A model generated the notes under the pieces. That model worked only from the letters and a program-made list of their open reading frames with translations. It had not been told where the DNA came from and made no database searches. DNA of 64,000 bases. Source: Pseudohalioglobus lutimaris. Lineage in GTDB: Bacteria > Pseudomonadota > Gammaproteobacteria > Pseudomonadales > Halieaceae. Both the position numbers and the translations under genes were made by a program. The stretch covers positions 62,001 through 126,000 of the forward strand of contig NZ_PKUS01000003.1 in assembly GCF_002866825.1 (NCBI RefSeq), given 5' to 3'. Below, in pieces: positions 8,791 to 17,123 of the stretch (positions are counted from its first letter, which is position 1; every line of letters begins with the position of its first letter).

Positions 8791-9083
8791 CGGTAATCGT
8801 GGTTATCCAAATAAATGTCTTTAGCCTCGCCTCTTTCACCTGACCACGCAAATACCAACCGCCATTGTTTGTTAATACGAATTGAATGCTTGCTGGCCAA
8901 TTTTCCTCTCAACTTTTCAAAATGGTTACTCGGAGGTGAACGCAAGTCCAAGTCACTGGTCGCATCATCGATCAACTGCAGCTTTCGGAAAAGCCTGTCT
9001 TTGATCTCAGAGGGAATCTTCTTACTGCCCTTATCTACCAGATAGAAGTCGTGAAGCCATCGGTCGCGAAAACTGTGAATCAA
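8787..9083 (-). CDS. higB: HigB-type toxin (RelE superfamily), pair 1
   Basis: A 98-residue ribosome-dependent mRNA interferase of the HigB/RelE family: IHSFRDRWLHDFY at the start, LFRKLQLIDDATSDLDLRSPPSNHFEKLRG, then SIRINKQWRLVFAWSG and DIYLDNHDYR at the end, matching HigB closely. I choose TTG at 9083 because AGGAGG lies just upstream; the open frame extends a few codons further but through the ribosome-binding site. It is the first gene of the operon, overlapping higA by 4 bp. Expected action is cleavage of mRNA on the ribosome when HigA is lost. Confidence 0.9.
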   Translation of the reverse strand: MIHSFRDRWLHDFYLVDKGSKKIPSEIKDRLFRKLQLIDDATSDLDLRSPPSNHFEKLRGKLASKHSIRINKQWRLVFAWSGERGEAKDIYLDNHDYR

Positions 9084-9462
9084 AAGCCACCTCCTCAAAG
9101 AAGAGATACTGTAACGCTCCTAGTTACTTATCGCAAGGATCTCGCCCATCTTTATCCATTGCGTTAATTTCACACCGGCCACCTGAACGATGCGATAACG
9201 GAAATGGCTGCTGCCTGTTCGATGTTCGACTGAAGGGTTAGCCAAGTAAGTCAGTGGACACACCCTTGTGAATGCATCAACCATTCGCTGGGGAGTCATT
9301 GCGCTTATGTGCAAGAGAATCAATTTCGCCAATCAGAGGCAAGATATAACAGGGAATTATCAGGGAATATGCATATATGCATAAACGCTGCTCTGGCAAA
9401 AACCCTAACACCGCGCTAAACCATAACTATTCCCAGATTACGAATCCGTGGTGGGCAGTTCG
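9084..9462. other. Non-coding stretch between the two toxin-antitoxin operons, with a 16-bp palindrome
   Basis: No recognised gene; an open frame at 9120-9332 (minus) lacks a ribosome-binding site and any family signature. The perfect palindrome TATGCATATATGCATA is at 9368-9383 in an AT-rich patch and could be an operator or remnant control region for higBA pair 1. Confidence 0.4.
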
Positions 9463-9819
9463 CTAGGCCGTCGCTGTCTTCGCCGCAGCCTTGTGCTTGG
9501 CTTTCGACTTACCACCTTTCACGGCAACAAAGCCTTCAGCAGTCACCTGCCGGGTCGGTGTCCATTGCCCCAATTCGGCCTCACATCTTGCCAGTGTGTG
9601 ATTGGCTTGCATCGCCATCCAACTCTCGGCCGAGCGCCCCAACACCTTACTCACTTTCACCGCCAGGGCCGGAGACAGATCGATCTTTTCATGAACCAGG
9701 CGGCTCAAAGTGGACTCTGACACTTCCAGCGCATCCGCCAATTCGGCGGCCGTGAGGCCCAATTCATCTATATAGTTACGCTTGATGAACCCTCCCGGGT
9801 GTACAGTGATTTTAGCCAT
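9463..9819 (-). CDS. higA: HigA-type antitoxin (XRE family), pair 2
   Basis: A 118-residue antitoxin starting with ITVHPGGFIKRNYIDELGLTAAELADALEVSESTLSRLVHEK, the HPGE-type HigA N-terminus plus HTH, then LSPALAVKVSKVLGRSAESWMAMQ. A Lys/Ala-rich tail (KGGKSKAKHKAAAKTATA) is unusual for the family and may bind DNA non-specifically. The gene is downstream of its toxin and overlaps it at the start/stop. It is clearly diverged from pair 1, so the two operons are independent acquisitions rather than a recent duplication. Confidence 0.92.
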   Translation of the reverse strand: MAKITVHPGGFIKRNYIDELGLTAAELADALEVSESTLSRLVHEKIDLSPALAVKVSKVLGRSAESWMAMQANHTLARCEAELGQWTPTRQVTAEGFVAVKGGKSKAKHKAAAKTATA

Positions 9820-10103
9820 CAGTGATAATCCTCATAGTCGACGACATACGCATCGCCGTTCTCAAACTCGAAGGTCATTCGCCAGTTGCCGCTGACCCAG
9901 ATAGCGTGCCGCCCTTTATCCTTTCCCTTCAAGGGGTGCAGGCGCCACCCTGGCAGATCAATATCCGTAATGTCTGTAGCAGAATCCAAGGCGGCCAACT
10001 GATCGCGCAGTTTGTCCTCATGGTCGGAATTGATGCCCCGGGTATCATTGCCACCGCTGTTGAAGAACTTCTTTAACCCTTTGTGTCTTATGCTCTTGAT
10101 CAA
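9819..10103 (-). CDS. higB: HigB/RelE-type toxin, pair 2
   Basis: A 94-residue plasmid-maintenance toxin of the HigB (RelE/ParE superfamily) type: MIKSIRHKGLKKFF, then LRDQLAALDSATDITDIDLPGWRLHPLKGKDKGRHAIWVSGNWRMTFEFE and DAYVVDYEDYH at the end. These are the hallmark blocks of the 92-94 residue HigB group. It is first in a two-gene operon with higA, sharing the overlapping start/stop. A strong palindrome 44 bp upstream is the likely autoregulatory operator. Confidence 0.93.
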   Translation of the reverse strand: MIKSIRHKGLKKFFNSGGNDTRGINSDHEDKLRDQLAALDSATDITDIDLPGWRLHPLKGKDKGRHAIWVSGNWRMTFEFENGDAYVVDYEDYH

Positions 10104-10146
10104 TTCCCAGTTTTCCTGCTGAGTACGCAGGTAGTGTATAGGGATA

Positions 10147-10168
10147 TTGCATATTGCGCAAGATGCAA
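10147..10168 (-). promoter_or_regulatory. Candidate HigA operator
   Basis: A 22-bp near-perfect palindrome (20 of 22 positions symmetric) made of TTGCAT, a central TTGCGCAA and ATGCAA, lying 44 bp before the higB pair-2 start. Size, symmetry and position fit autoregulation by the HigA dimer. Confidence 0.6.
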
Positions 10169-10200
10169 GAGACTGCCCGATCGCTCAGATTAGATGTGCA

Positions 10201-11375
10201 TGGCGAATTAGTAATTTCCTAATATTATCTGATAGTTAGCAGTTGCTGCCAGAGACAATATGATAATACCGTTGGGCACTATGAACGGTGCCCTTCTGCT
10301 ACTTTTCCATCTGCTCACCGCCTTGGCCAAACTGATCCGGCCAGGCGGCTATCGTGAGCTCCTCGCCGAGAATCTGCTTCTGAAGCAGCAATTAATCATC
10401 CACAGTAGATCCCGCCAAAGATCACCAAACCTGAGTACACAGGAACGCACACTGCTCGGGTTCTTATCTTTATTCCTCAAACCCAGACGAATCGCCCGGG
10501 CAGCCATCATCCTTCAGCCATCCACCCTACTCCGATTTCACACTGCTCTGGTAAAGCGTAAATACCGTCAGCTTTACTCACCTGGCGGTGGTCGTAAACC
10601 CGGACCAGCGGGTCCCTCCCAAACAGTTATCAATGCCATCGTCGAAATGAAACAGCGAAACCCTCGCTATGGTTGCCCGCGTATCGCGCAGCAGATCAAT
10701 CTCGCATTCGGGCTGAGTTTAGACAAAGACAGTGTCCGGCGTGTACTAGCAGCTCATTACAAACCGTATCCCGGGAGCGGCGGCCCATCCTGGTTAACTA
10801 CACTCGGTCACACCAAAGACAGCCTATGGAGTATTGATTTGTTTCGCGCTGAATCCATTACCTTACGTTCTCACTGGATCATGGTCGTCATGGACCAATA
10901 CACCCGAAGGATTATCGGGTTTTCAGTTCATGCCTGTGCCGCCGATGGCCCAGCGGTATGTAGAATGTTCAACGAAGCGACTTGCGGGCAAGATTGGCCG
11001 AGCCGAGTCAGCACCGACAACGACCCCCTCTTCCAGTATCGGCAATGGAAAGCGAATCTCAGAGTACTGGAAATCGAAGAGATTAAATCGGTGCCTTATA
11101 CCCCAACATCACACCCATTTGTAGAAAGACTGATCGGCAGTGTTCGCCGAGAGCTACTGGACCAGACTCTATTTTGGACCGAGACTGATCTCGAAAACAA
11201 ACTACGAGCGTATATGCAGTACTACAACAAGTATCGGTGTCATTCAAGTCGGGGCGGGACTACTCCGGTCGAATCTGCAGACGTAAAAGCAGCTGATATT
11301 GCTCACTACCACTGGGAAAAGCATTGTCGCGGACTTTTCCAACTACCAACAGCCGCATGATTTACTAATTCGCCA
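10201..11375 (+). mobile_element. Complete insertion sequence with 14-bp perfect inverted ends
   Basis: TGGCGAATTAGTAA at 10201-10214 is exactly repeated in inverse at 11362-11375, giving TG...CA ends around a single intact rve-type transposase gene. Length is 1,175 bp. No target-site duplication is obvious in the immediate flanks. The right end cuts the gene remnant at 11376-11498. Confidence 0.85.
10260..11360 (+). CDS. DDE (rve/integrase-core) transposase
   Basis: A 366-residue single-ORF transposase. An N-terminal coiled/HTH part (LAENLLLKQQLIIHSR) precedes a linker and the integrase catalytic core: first Asp in WSIDLFRAES, second in VSTDNDPLFQY, and Glu in HPFVERLIGSVRREL, completing the DDE triad. 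The C-terminus has YNKYRCHSSRGGTTPVE, typical of IS3/IS481-like rve proteins. Length and motifs are intact, so it may be active. It is not the two-ORF frameshifted IS3 arrangement seen later in the window. Confidence 0.9.
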   Translation: MIIPLGTMNGALLLLFHLLTALAKLIRPGGYRELLAENLLLKQQLIIHSRSRQRSPNLSTQERTLLGFLSLFLKPRRIARAAIILQPSTLLRFHTALVKRKYRQLYSPGGGRKPGPAGPSQTVINAIVEMKQRNPRYGCPRIAQQINLAFGLSLDKDSVRRVLAAHYKPYPGSGGPSWLTTLGHTKDSLWSIDLFRAESITLRSHWIMVVMDQYTRRIIGFSVHACAADGPAVCRMFNEATCGQDWPSRVSTDNDPLFQYRQWKANLRVLEIEEIKSVPYTPTSHPFVERLIGSVRRELLDQTLFWTETDLENKLRAYMQYYNKYRCHSSRGGTTPVESADVKAADIAHYHWEKHCRGLFQLPTAA

Positions 11376-11498
11376 AGGACAGGATAGATCAGGCGGTTTC
11401 AGTGGGAATTGGGTATCGGCGGCATAGACGGCGGGCGCCAACACCGCCAGAAACGGAAACAATACACAGGGTATCAACATCGCCAGGAAATTCTTCAT
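11376..11498 (-). pseudogene. Exported-protein gene truncated by the IS
   Basis: From ATG 11496-11498 (minus) the sequence encodes a clear signal peptide, KNFLAMLIPCVLFPFLAVL then APAVYAADT, and mature residues QFPLKPPDLS before running into the IS end at 11375. The KPPD segment is reminiscent of the mature N-terminus of some exported MscS-like channel proteins, but that is a weak resemblance. The rest of the gene is not seen on the other side of the IS. Confidence 0.5.
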
Positions 11499-11670
11499 GA
11501 CACATTACCGTGAAGCAGCCAAAGCTGATAAACGTTGACGGACACACCAGCTCCTTGCACGTCTTTTGTGCTCAGGAATAATTATTGCGTTCCCAATATG
11601 CAGGCACTCCCCGGGGGCGAGTGGACTGGTATTGTAGAAACGCGAATTCTCTTGTTTTCATTGTCGGTGA

Positions 11671-12708
11671 TTAGAAGCGTTGAAGGTAGTCATTCATCGC
11701 AATACCGATGCCAAAACGCTCCATATCGTAATCGTAGTCCAGCAGGCTCTCGCCATAGCCATTATAGTATTGTGCGTAGATGCGAAATACTTTGCTGATG
11801 GGGTAGCTCCAGGTCAGCTCGAAGGACGTCTCCTGCGTACCGGGCCGCAGCATTGCGGTAACCGTATTGCGATTCGGTGCCCAGACCGCGCGCAGATCAC
11901 CGTATCCGTAGTAGCGATGCATTCCGGGGTTGTCGTCGTCCTCCTCGTCTTCAGGAATCCGGTACCAGGCCCTGGCAAGAACCCCCAGATCGTCGGTGAT
12001 GGAGATAGCGCTTTTGGCCATTATGCGATTCCAACTCCTGGAATACCGCTGGCTCTGCCCGTTCGACTGGTGGTTGAAGCCCAGTGACCACCCGGCAATC
12101 TTTAAGCCCAGTAAATCGTATTCGCTGAAGTCTCGCACGAAAACCTCCGGTTCATAATTCGTCTCGCGAAACGGCGCAGAAAATTCGTCATTGAACAACT
12201 GCCAGTAAGACCTGGAAGTGTAAGAAACGAATGTGTCGAAATTGGTTCCGAACATTTGCCGCCATACTGGCGCCTTTATGCTGACCTGAAACTGCATTTC
12301 ATCGTCCTGCACTGGATCCACTGAGTCGGTCTGGTCTTCAAACGGGGCTTGGTTGGGTTGGTCCATGACCGTGTACAGGATGTAGTTGGGCAGGTTCGCC
12401 GTGATAGCGAAGGGACGCTCCTCGATTTCCGACTCAACTTCGTAGCGAGAAGCAATAACGTCCTGTTGTTCGTATACAGGCAAAGACGTTAGAACTTTCT
12501 CTTCTTCTATAGACACTCTGTCCAGGGCAGTCGCACAAGCCTTGCGAAGTTCCCCAATGCTGGTCGACTCGTCCGCAGAGGCAATGGCCTTTAGCATGCA
12601 CCTATCCAGATCGCTTGCCAATACTGGCGAGGGTGCAACTACAGGGCTGGCAATCAGCAAAGCCAGAGCCCAAGCGGCAAACTGAGGTGCTCGAAATTTC
12701 ATTTTCAT
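11671..12708 (-). CDS. pldA: Outer membrane phospholipase A (OMPLA)
   Basis: A 345-residue outer-membrane beta-barrel that hydrolyses phospholipids in the outer leaflet as a calcium-dependent dimer. The catalytic block FNHQSNGQ followed by SWNRI contains the His, Ser and Asn of the OMPLA triad. A signal peptide (AAWALALLIASPVVA) and a soluble N-terminal region of about 80 residues precede the barrel; the last residue is Phe, as in many barrels. Start ATG 12708 has CAGGAG upstream; a longer open frame exists but without a binding site. An acidic EDEEDDDN loop is unusual. It is the last gene of an outer-membrane-protein run on this strand. Confidence 0.92.
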   Translation of the reverse strand: MKMKFRAPQFAAWALALLIASPVVAPSPVLASDLDRCMLKAIASADESTSIGELRKACATALDRVSIEEEKVLTSLPVYEQQDVIASRYEVESEIEERPFAITANLPNYILYTVMDQPNQAPFEDQTDSVDPVQDDEMQFQVSIKAPVWRQMFGTNFDTFVSYTSRSYWQLFNDEFSAPFRETNYEPEVFVRDFSEYDLLGLKIAGWSLGFNHQSNGQSQRYSRSWNRIMAKSAISITDDLGVLARAWYRIPEDEEDDDNPGMHRYYGYGDLRAVWAPNRNTVTAMLRPGTQETSFELTWSYPISKVFRIYAQYYNGYGESLLDYDYDMERFGIGIAMNDYLQRF

Positions 12709-12809
12709 CGACTGCTCCTGCCGTTCGGTAGAAAGATTCAGATTGACTGACGCCAGCCGTGACATCCAGGTGTGTGGTTTCAGGTTGTTATTATTCATCG
12801 CAAGACCTC

Positions 12810-13698
12810 CTACCAGGGAAGTGGAACCACGGGACCCAGAGAAAAGCGAATCTGGAAGTCAGGCCCAAGACTGTCAGCTTGCTTTACGAATTGCCAATAC
12901 TGCAGGCTCAACTTCCAGGGGGTTTTGCCAAAGCGGGTGGTCTTGGAAAATCCGACTCCAACCGGCAGGGTCCATTTCTCCTCTCCAGGCGACGCCTCAT
13001 GGTTGTAGCTGAAAGTAGGTGAACCGGTAATTTGCCAGCCGTCGCTGAGGTTCACGACATAGAAATACTGCCCCCCCGTGATACTGGTGTCGAAGTCATC
13101 GTTACCACCCACGTCCCATTGATGAGTTACCAGCAGACCGAGAACACCCCAATCAAAGATCTGGGCGACAGCCACCTCGGGCCCCAACAGATACTGACCC
13201 AGGCCGACGGCATCGTCGGTGGCAGTATCCAGGGTCCCCACCACGCCACCGACCAGGACTGTTTTGCTAGGTAGCGTTTTACCGATAGCCACGTCAAAAC
13301 CGATGTCACCCAGTTCTACATCAGAATCGTTGAATGCCCCGGACAGAATACCGAACTGGCCGTCTTCTGTAGGAAAAACATCAGCGCCGCCAACCCAGGG
13401 AATCGGCTGCTTATACATCACTGGAAAGTTGGGACGAACGAAGAGGTTGACTCCTTCCCCCCAGCGGGTAAGGCAGTACGGGCTGGAAGCTGACGCGGTA
13501 TGCATCCTGGCCGTCGGCCCCAGGCAGATCGCCCTTATAGCTTGTGTAGTCCAAGTTAAAATTGAGAGTACCAAGGGTGGTATTGGGATTAGCCAGTTCT
13601 CGCGCGATCTCCTCATTGCTCTGCTCCTCCTGCGCTGAAAGGCCCGTACCCGCCAAAGCGACCGTCAATCCTGCTAACAACATTGTATATTTCTTCAT
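12810..13698 (-). pseudogene. Outer-membrane transporter-like protein, frameshifted
   Basis: Two overlapping frames encode one protein. The first (from ATG 13698, with AAGG upstream) supplies a signal peptide ending GTGLSAQ and continues to FQPVLPYPLG. The second resumes with GEGVNLFVRPNFPVMY and runs to FSLGPVVPLPW. The switch is at a run of six G (minus strand) near 13460; removing one G restores a single frame of about 295 residues. Aromatic-rich alternating strands suggest an outer-membrane barrel of the phenol-degradation MetA-like transporter type. It is either a true pseudogene or a homopolymer sequencing error. Confidence 0.75.
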
Positions 13699-13752
13699 AC
13701 GGTTTACCTTATTTTTCTCGTGGCTTGGATGCTCGTTTATTTTGGGATTGGA

Positions 13753-15018
13753 TCATAAAGCGGCTCTCAGGCGGAGGCCGAAAAAGGTGCTCCAGTCGTC
13801 AGTTGGATTGAGGGCTGGATTCCGGATGACCTGGACACTTGGCGTAAGCGCAATTTCCTGAGTGAGTTGAAGATGCTGGAAAAGTTCGAGGGAATACTGG
13901 TCGCCGAGATTCGTTCCGTAGACGGAAGGGTTGGGACGATTCCAGTTCAATCCGACACCGAACACGGAATGTCCCGGGTTCCAGGTAAAGTCGAAACCGG
14001 TGCTGAGCGAGGCTTCGTAGGGACTGTCCCCATCGTCCGCCCATCCGGCGCGGAGGAACTGCGTAAAGCCGCTATCGGCGCTTGTTGTGATCGAGGCGCT
14101 GATGCCCCAGCCATCGGGAGTTCCGGCGCGGCTGCGCTCGTCGACTTGCCAGAGTGTGACGTGCGCGTTGTTGAGGATCACTTCCTCTCGACTGGAAGCC
14201 CAGCCCAACTCAAGCGACTTGAAGGTCTCAAAGTCATTGACCAGGCTGTCAAATCCATCGCCGAGATTGGTGGCATCGCCATTAGCATCGGCGATTAGTC
14301 CCCCGAGGTACAGGTGGTCTGTCAGGAATCCTGCGACAACGGCGCCGAGAGCACCGTCAGGGATTCCGCCCATGGCTCCGGATCCATTCAGGAAGGCGTT
14401 GTTGGTGAAGCGGGTCCACGGACTGGCAAGCGGGTAAACGTCGACGTAGTCGCTGGTGTCCAGGAAACCGATGTTGAGAGCTCCACGCCCGCCACCAAAC
14501 AGTTGACTCCAGAACAGGTGGGTAGCCCTGAATCCCTGATCGTTGAATCCTACGCTGGTGACCCCGGCGTAACCAAGCTCGTCGGCGAAAGCTCCTGGAG
14601 CCAGGTCGGTGTAGGCATGGCGGTGTTCGAATTTAAAGACGAGGCTACCGTTGTTCTTCTTACCGCGATTGAACAGCTCCCAATTGCCATAGCCACGGAA
14701 GACCCCGCTTGCCGCAGTGCTGGCACCAATACTGTCGGTCGCGACCAGTCCCAGTGACGTATAGTCAATCCCGAAAGTCAGACCGGTCCGTTCCTTCACA
14801 CCCGTCTTCCACGCGTCAATGTCGTTCTGCAGGTCAACTCCGAGAAGATCAGGCTTGTCTATTTCGTCTGCCGCAAGCTGGGAGCTCACCGCGGCTGGAC
14901 CGGCGAGGTCCCTCGCGCTGTCCTGCGCGTGAAGCAGTGGAGCAGTAGCCCAAATAAGAGCAAATGCAACCATGGCTCGAAGTGACATTTTACGACACGT
15001 AATAAAGAAAAAAATCAT
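13753..15018 (-). CDS. Carbohydrate-selective porin, OprB family
   Basis: A 421-residue outer-membrane porin. A signal peptide ends near PLLHAQ, then LTFGIDYTSLGLVA and WELFNRGKKNNGSLVFKFEHRHAY, FWSQLFGGGRGALNIGFLDTSDYVDVYPL and a C-terminal STFFGLRLRAAL are the OprB pattern. OprB channels admit sugars and small neutral solutes. The ATG at 15018 has GGAG 4 bp upstream; ATG 14988 is an alternative giving a more standard signal peptide. It precedes the frameshifted transporter and pldA on the same strand. Confidence 0.88.
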   Translation of the reverse strand: MIFFFITCRKMSLRAMVAFALIWATAPLLHAQDSARDLAGPAAVSSQLAADEIDKPDLLGVDLQNDIDAWKTGVKERTGLTFGIDYTSLGLVATDSIGASTAASGVFRGYGNWELFNRGKKNNGSLVFKFEHRHAYTDLAPGAFADELGYAGVTSVGFNDQGFRATHLFWSQLFGGGRGALNIGFLDTSDYVDVYPLASPWTRFTNNAFLNGSGAMGGIPDGALGAVVAGFLTDHLYLGGLIADANGDATNLGDGFDSLVNDFETFKSLELGWASSREEVILNNAHVTLWQVDERSRAGTPDGWGISASITTSADSGFTQFLRAGWADDGDSPYEASLSTGFDFTWNPGHSVFGVGLNWNRPNPSVYGTNLGDQYSLELFQHLQLTQEIALTPSVQVIRNPALNPTDDWSTFFGLRLRAAL

Positions 15019-15430
15019 CAGGCTCCAGTTTCGGGACTGAGACCGCCAGCAGGCGTGCGACTATAACGCCGCATCACTTGCAGGAGTCCATCCATCAGAT
15101 CGGCCGCGAGCATCACTCAGAACGTATGCATAGAACATTGTATGCTCGATAAGCTTGTCTTGGGGGGATGTAACTTGCCCACGAACAACGTGCCGCAGAC
15201 CTATCCCATGATCCGCAGCCATTTGCCACGCCACATCCTGGCTCTCCTGAGCCTATCAATCAGCTTACTGAACAGCATTGTGCATCATGCCTTCTTTGTC
15301 TGACGCGAGAGCACCGATTCATTTACATGAGCGTTGAGCCATTGACATAGGCCGCTAATTTCCTAGCTTGGATAGCACTCGAAACATTACTAACCAGCAT
15401 TCTAGTGAAAAGTGCTTTTGTATATGTTCG
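15019..15430. other. Intergenic region without recognised content
   Basis: About 410 bp between the OprB and MlrC-like genes. I see no coding sequence, RNA gene or strong terminator. It presumably carries the promoter of the OprB/OMP genes. Confidence 0.4.
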
Positions 15431-17095
15431 CTAACCCGCAATACTAAACTTTGCGTTTTCATCGAGAGGGTAAATGGGATACGTTAGCTTGGTGTGCTCG
15501 AAAAGCGTAATATCGCGGCTGGTGGTTCCGGGAACATCAGCGATCAACAACTTGTCGGTGAAGTTTTCATAGAACGCTCGAAAGTGCATCCCGCTTTTGA
15601 CGCCTATCACGTCATATTCCTGAATGATGATGCCATGTGGCCGTCCCTGCGTATCATCATAGGTCTGGCATAGGCCGGAAATAACGATGACATCCACCGT
15701 ATTCTCCGCTTCGATGACCAACCTGGCGGTGGGGCCAAGCTGGAATGGGCCGTTGAAAGCGGTCCCCCCGCGAACGATCTCATTCCCATCCGAAAGGGAC
15801 TTGACATAGGCTTTGGTCTTGATAGGTTCGCCCGCCAATTTCTCAAACTTGCCCCCAAGGCTCACATCGATTGTTGCTCCGACACCGGCAGCGACTGCGG
15901 CCTTTGCGGTTTCCGGATCGTGTATGGACATGAAAGCGACTTTCCCCAGGCCTTTGGTCTCCATAAGGGCCTTAAGCAGGTGGGTGCCTCCACCGCCGGC
16001 ACCGCCACCCGGATTATCAGCAGCGTCGCCAATCACGATCGGGGTATGGTCGATGACGTCGCCTTTCGTTGGCAATCTACGGACATAGTGGCCATCCTTC
16101 TCGAGCATGGCCAGCACCGTGCTCATCGTTTTGTCCAAAGGTTCCAGTGGGATGATGGACTCTTTCCGGTGATCCCATATCCACTGCGCCAGTTCGTCCA
16201 CCAGTTCTTGTGCAAGCTCGAGGTTATTTTCGGTAGTGACCATCGGGAACACGCCACAAAAATTGCTGTCCTGGTATGGGAAACCATGCATAACAGAGCA
16301 GTTGAGAACACCGGGCCGCTTTTCCATTTCAATGCACTTCTCTTTAAGTCGATTTGCAAAGGTGCCCTCCTCTTCGGTATTACTCATGCCCATCATCAGT
16401 GGCACTTTGCGATAGGCGGGGGTAGGATGCGATTCTCCTGCCAGGATTGCAGCACCGCGATACATGGCATCACGTGCGCATGCATTCATATCCATATGGG
16501 GATATTGTTTGCAGGCACTGAAGAAATTCATATTGTCCTTCATTTTGTCCGTGATCTTGCCATGCAGGTCGCCCGACCAGACGATCATTGTGTCATTTCC
16601 TACCAAGGCTCTGACCGACTCCGCCAGGTCTCCTTCAAGATCGGGCGTACTATTCACCATGCCGGCGCCGTGAACAGAGAGGTAGACGATGTCCATCGGT
16701 AACTGTGTTTTCAGCGTGTCCAGGATGTCCTTTTTCGCATCTTTCCAGGCCTGATCGTTCACCGTGCTAAAGCACCAGTCTACATAGAACATGACCCCCG
16801 GGAGCAACTCCCAGCCCTCTTCCTCGCAGACATCCACTGCCCCGCCAATGGCAGTCCCTTTTATCTGCTTCTTAATCTGATCGCCGCGGAAAACGCGCAT
16901 TCTGTCCAGCGTGGTTTCGCCCATGCCTTCGGTGAGGTAGGTGTTGGTTTCATGGAAAAAACCAACATAGGAGACTCTTAATTTTTTTGAGCTTGCCATT
17001 TTTCCCTCACTCTTTCCGGGAAATGTCAGTAAAGACGCTGATGCTGCGGCAACGCCGGTAGAACTCGCTAACTTAATAAATTTTCTTCGTTTCAT
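15431..17095 (-). CDS. M81 family metallopeptidase, MlrC (microcystinase C)-like, Tat-exported
   Basis: A 554-residue protein with the two-domain MlrC layout (DUF1485 plus MlrC C-terminal). Zinc-site motifs seen are GFFHETNTY near residue 47 and SVHGAGM, WSGDLHGKIT mid-protein; the conserved GDAADNPGGGAGGGGTHLL precedes the C-terminal domain. MlrC cleaves the small linear peptides produced by MlrB in microcystin breakdown; other M81 members act on unknown peptides. The N-terminus MKRRKFIKLASSTGVAA is a twin-arginine-type signal (RRKF), so the enzyme is probably exported folded. It is the last gene of the hydrolase run, 28 bp after the amidohydrolase. Confidence 0.9.
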   Translation of the reverse strand: MKRRKFIKLASSTGVAAASASLLTFPGKSEGKMASSKKLRVSYVGFFHETNTYLTEGMGETTLDRMRVFRGDQIKKQIKGTAIGGAVDVCEEEGWELLPGVMFYVDWCFSTVNDQAWKDAKKDILDTLKTQLPMDIVYLSVHGAGMVNSTPDLEGDLAESVRALVGNDTMIVWSGDLHGKITDKMKDNMNFFSACKQYPHMDMNACARDAMYRGAAILAGESHPTPAYRKVPLMMGMSNTEEEGTFANRLKEKCIEMEKRPGVLNCSVMHGFPYQDSNFCGVFPMVTTENNLELAQELVDELAQWIWDHRKESIIPLEPLDKTMSTVLAMLEKDGHYVRRLPTKGDVIDHTPIVIGDAADNPGGGAGGGGTHLLKALMETKGLGKVAFMSIHDPETAKAAVAAGVGATIDVSLGGKFEKLAGEPIKTKAYVKSLSDGNEIVRGGTAFNGPFQLGPTARLVIEAENTVDVIVISGLCQTYDDTQGRPHGIIIQEYDVIGVKSGMHFRAFYENFTDKLLIADVPGTTSRDITLFEHTKLTYPIYPLDENAKFSIAG

Positions 17096-17123
17096 GAGCT
17101 TTGGTTTCTATCTATACGATGTT

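Noticed and set aside
9120-9332. Minus-strand ORF between the HigBA pairs
   Set aside because: No ribosome-binding site, no recognisable family, and the TTG start is unsupported; kept as non-coding.
11376-11384. Target-site duplication of the single-ORF IS
   Set aside because: The bases left of 10201 (TGTGCA) and right of 11375 (AGGACA) do not match, so no duplication can be claimed.
16000-16700. Long plus-strand frames antisense to the MlrC-like gene and similar antisense frames elsewhere
   Set aside because: They lie wholly within a well-supported gene, show no family motif, and are typical shadows in GC-rich DNA.
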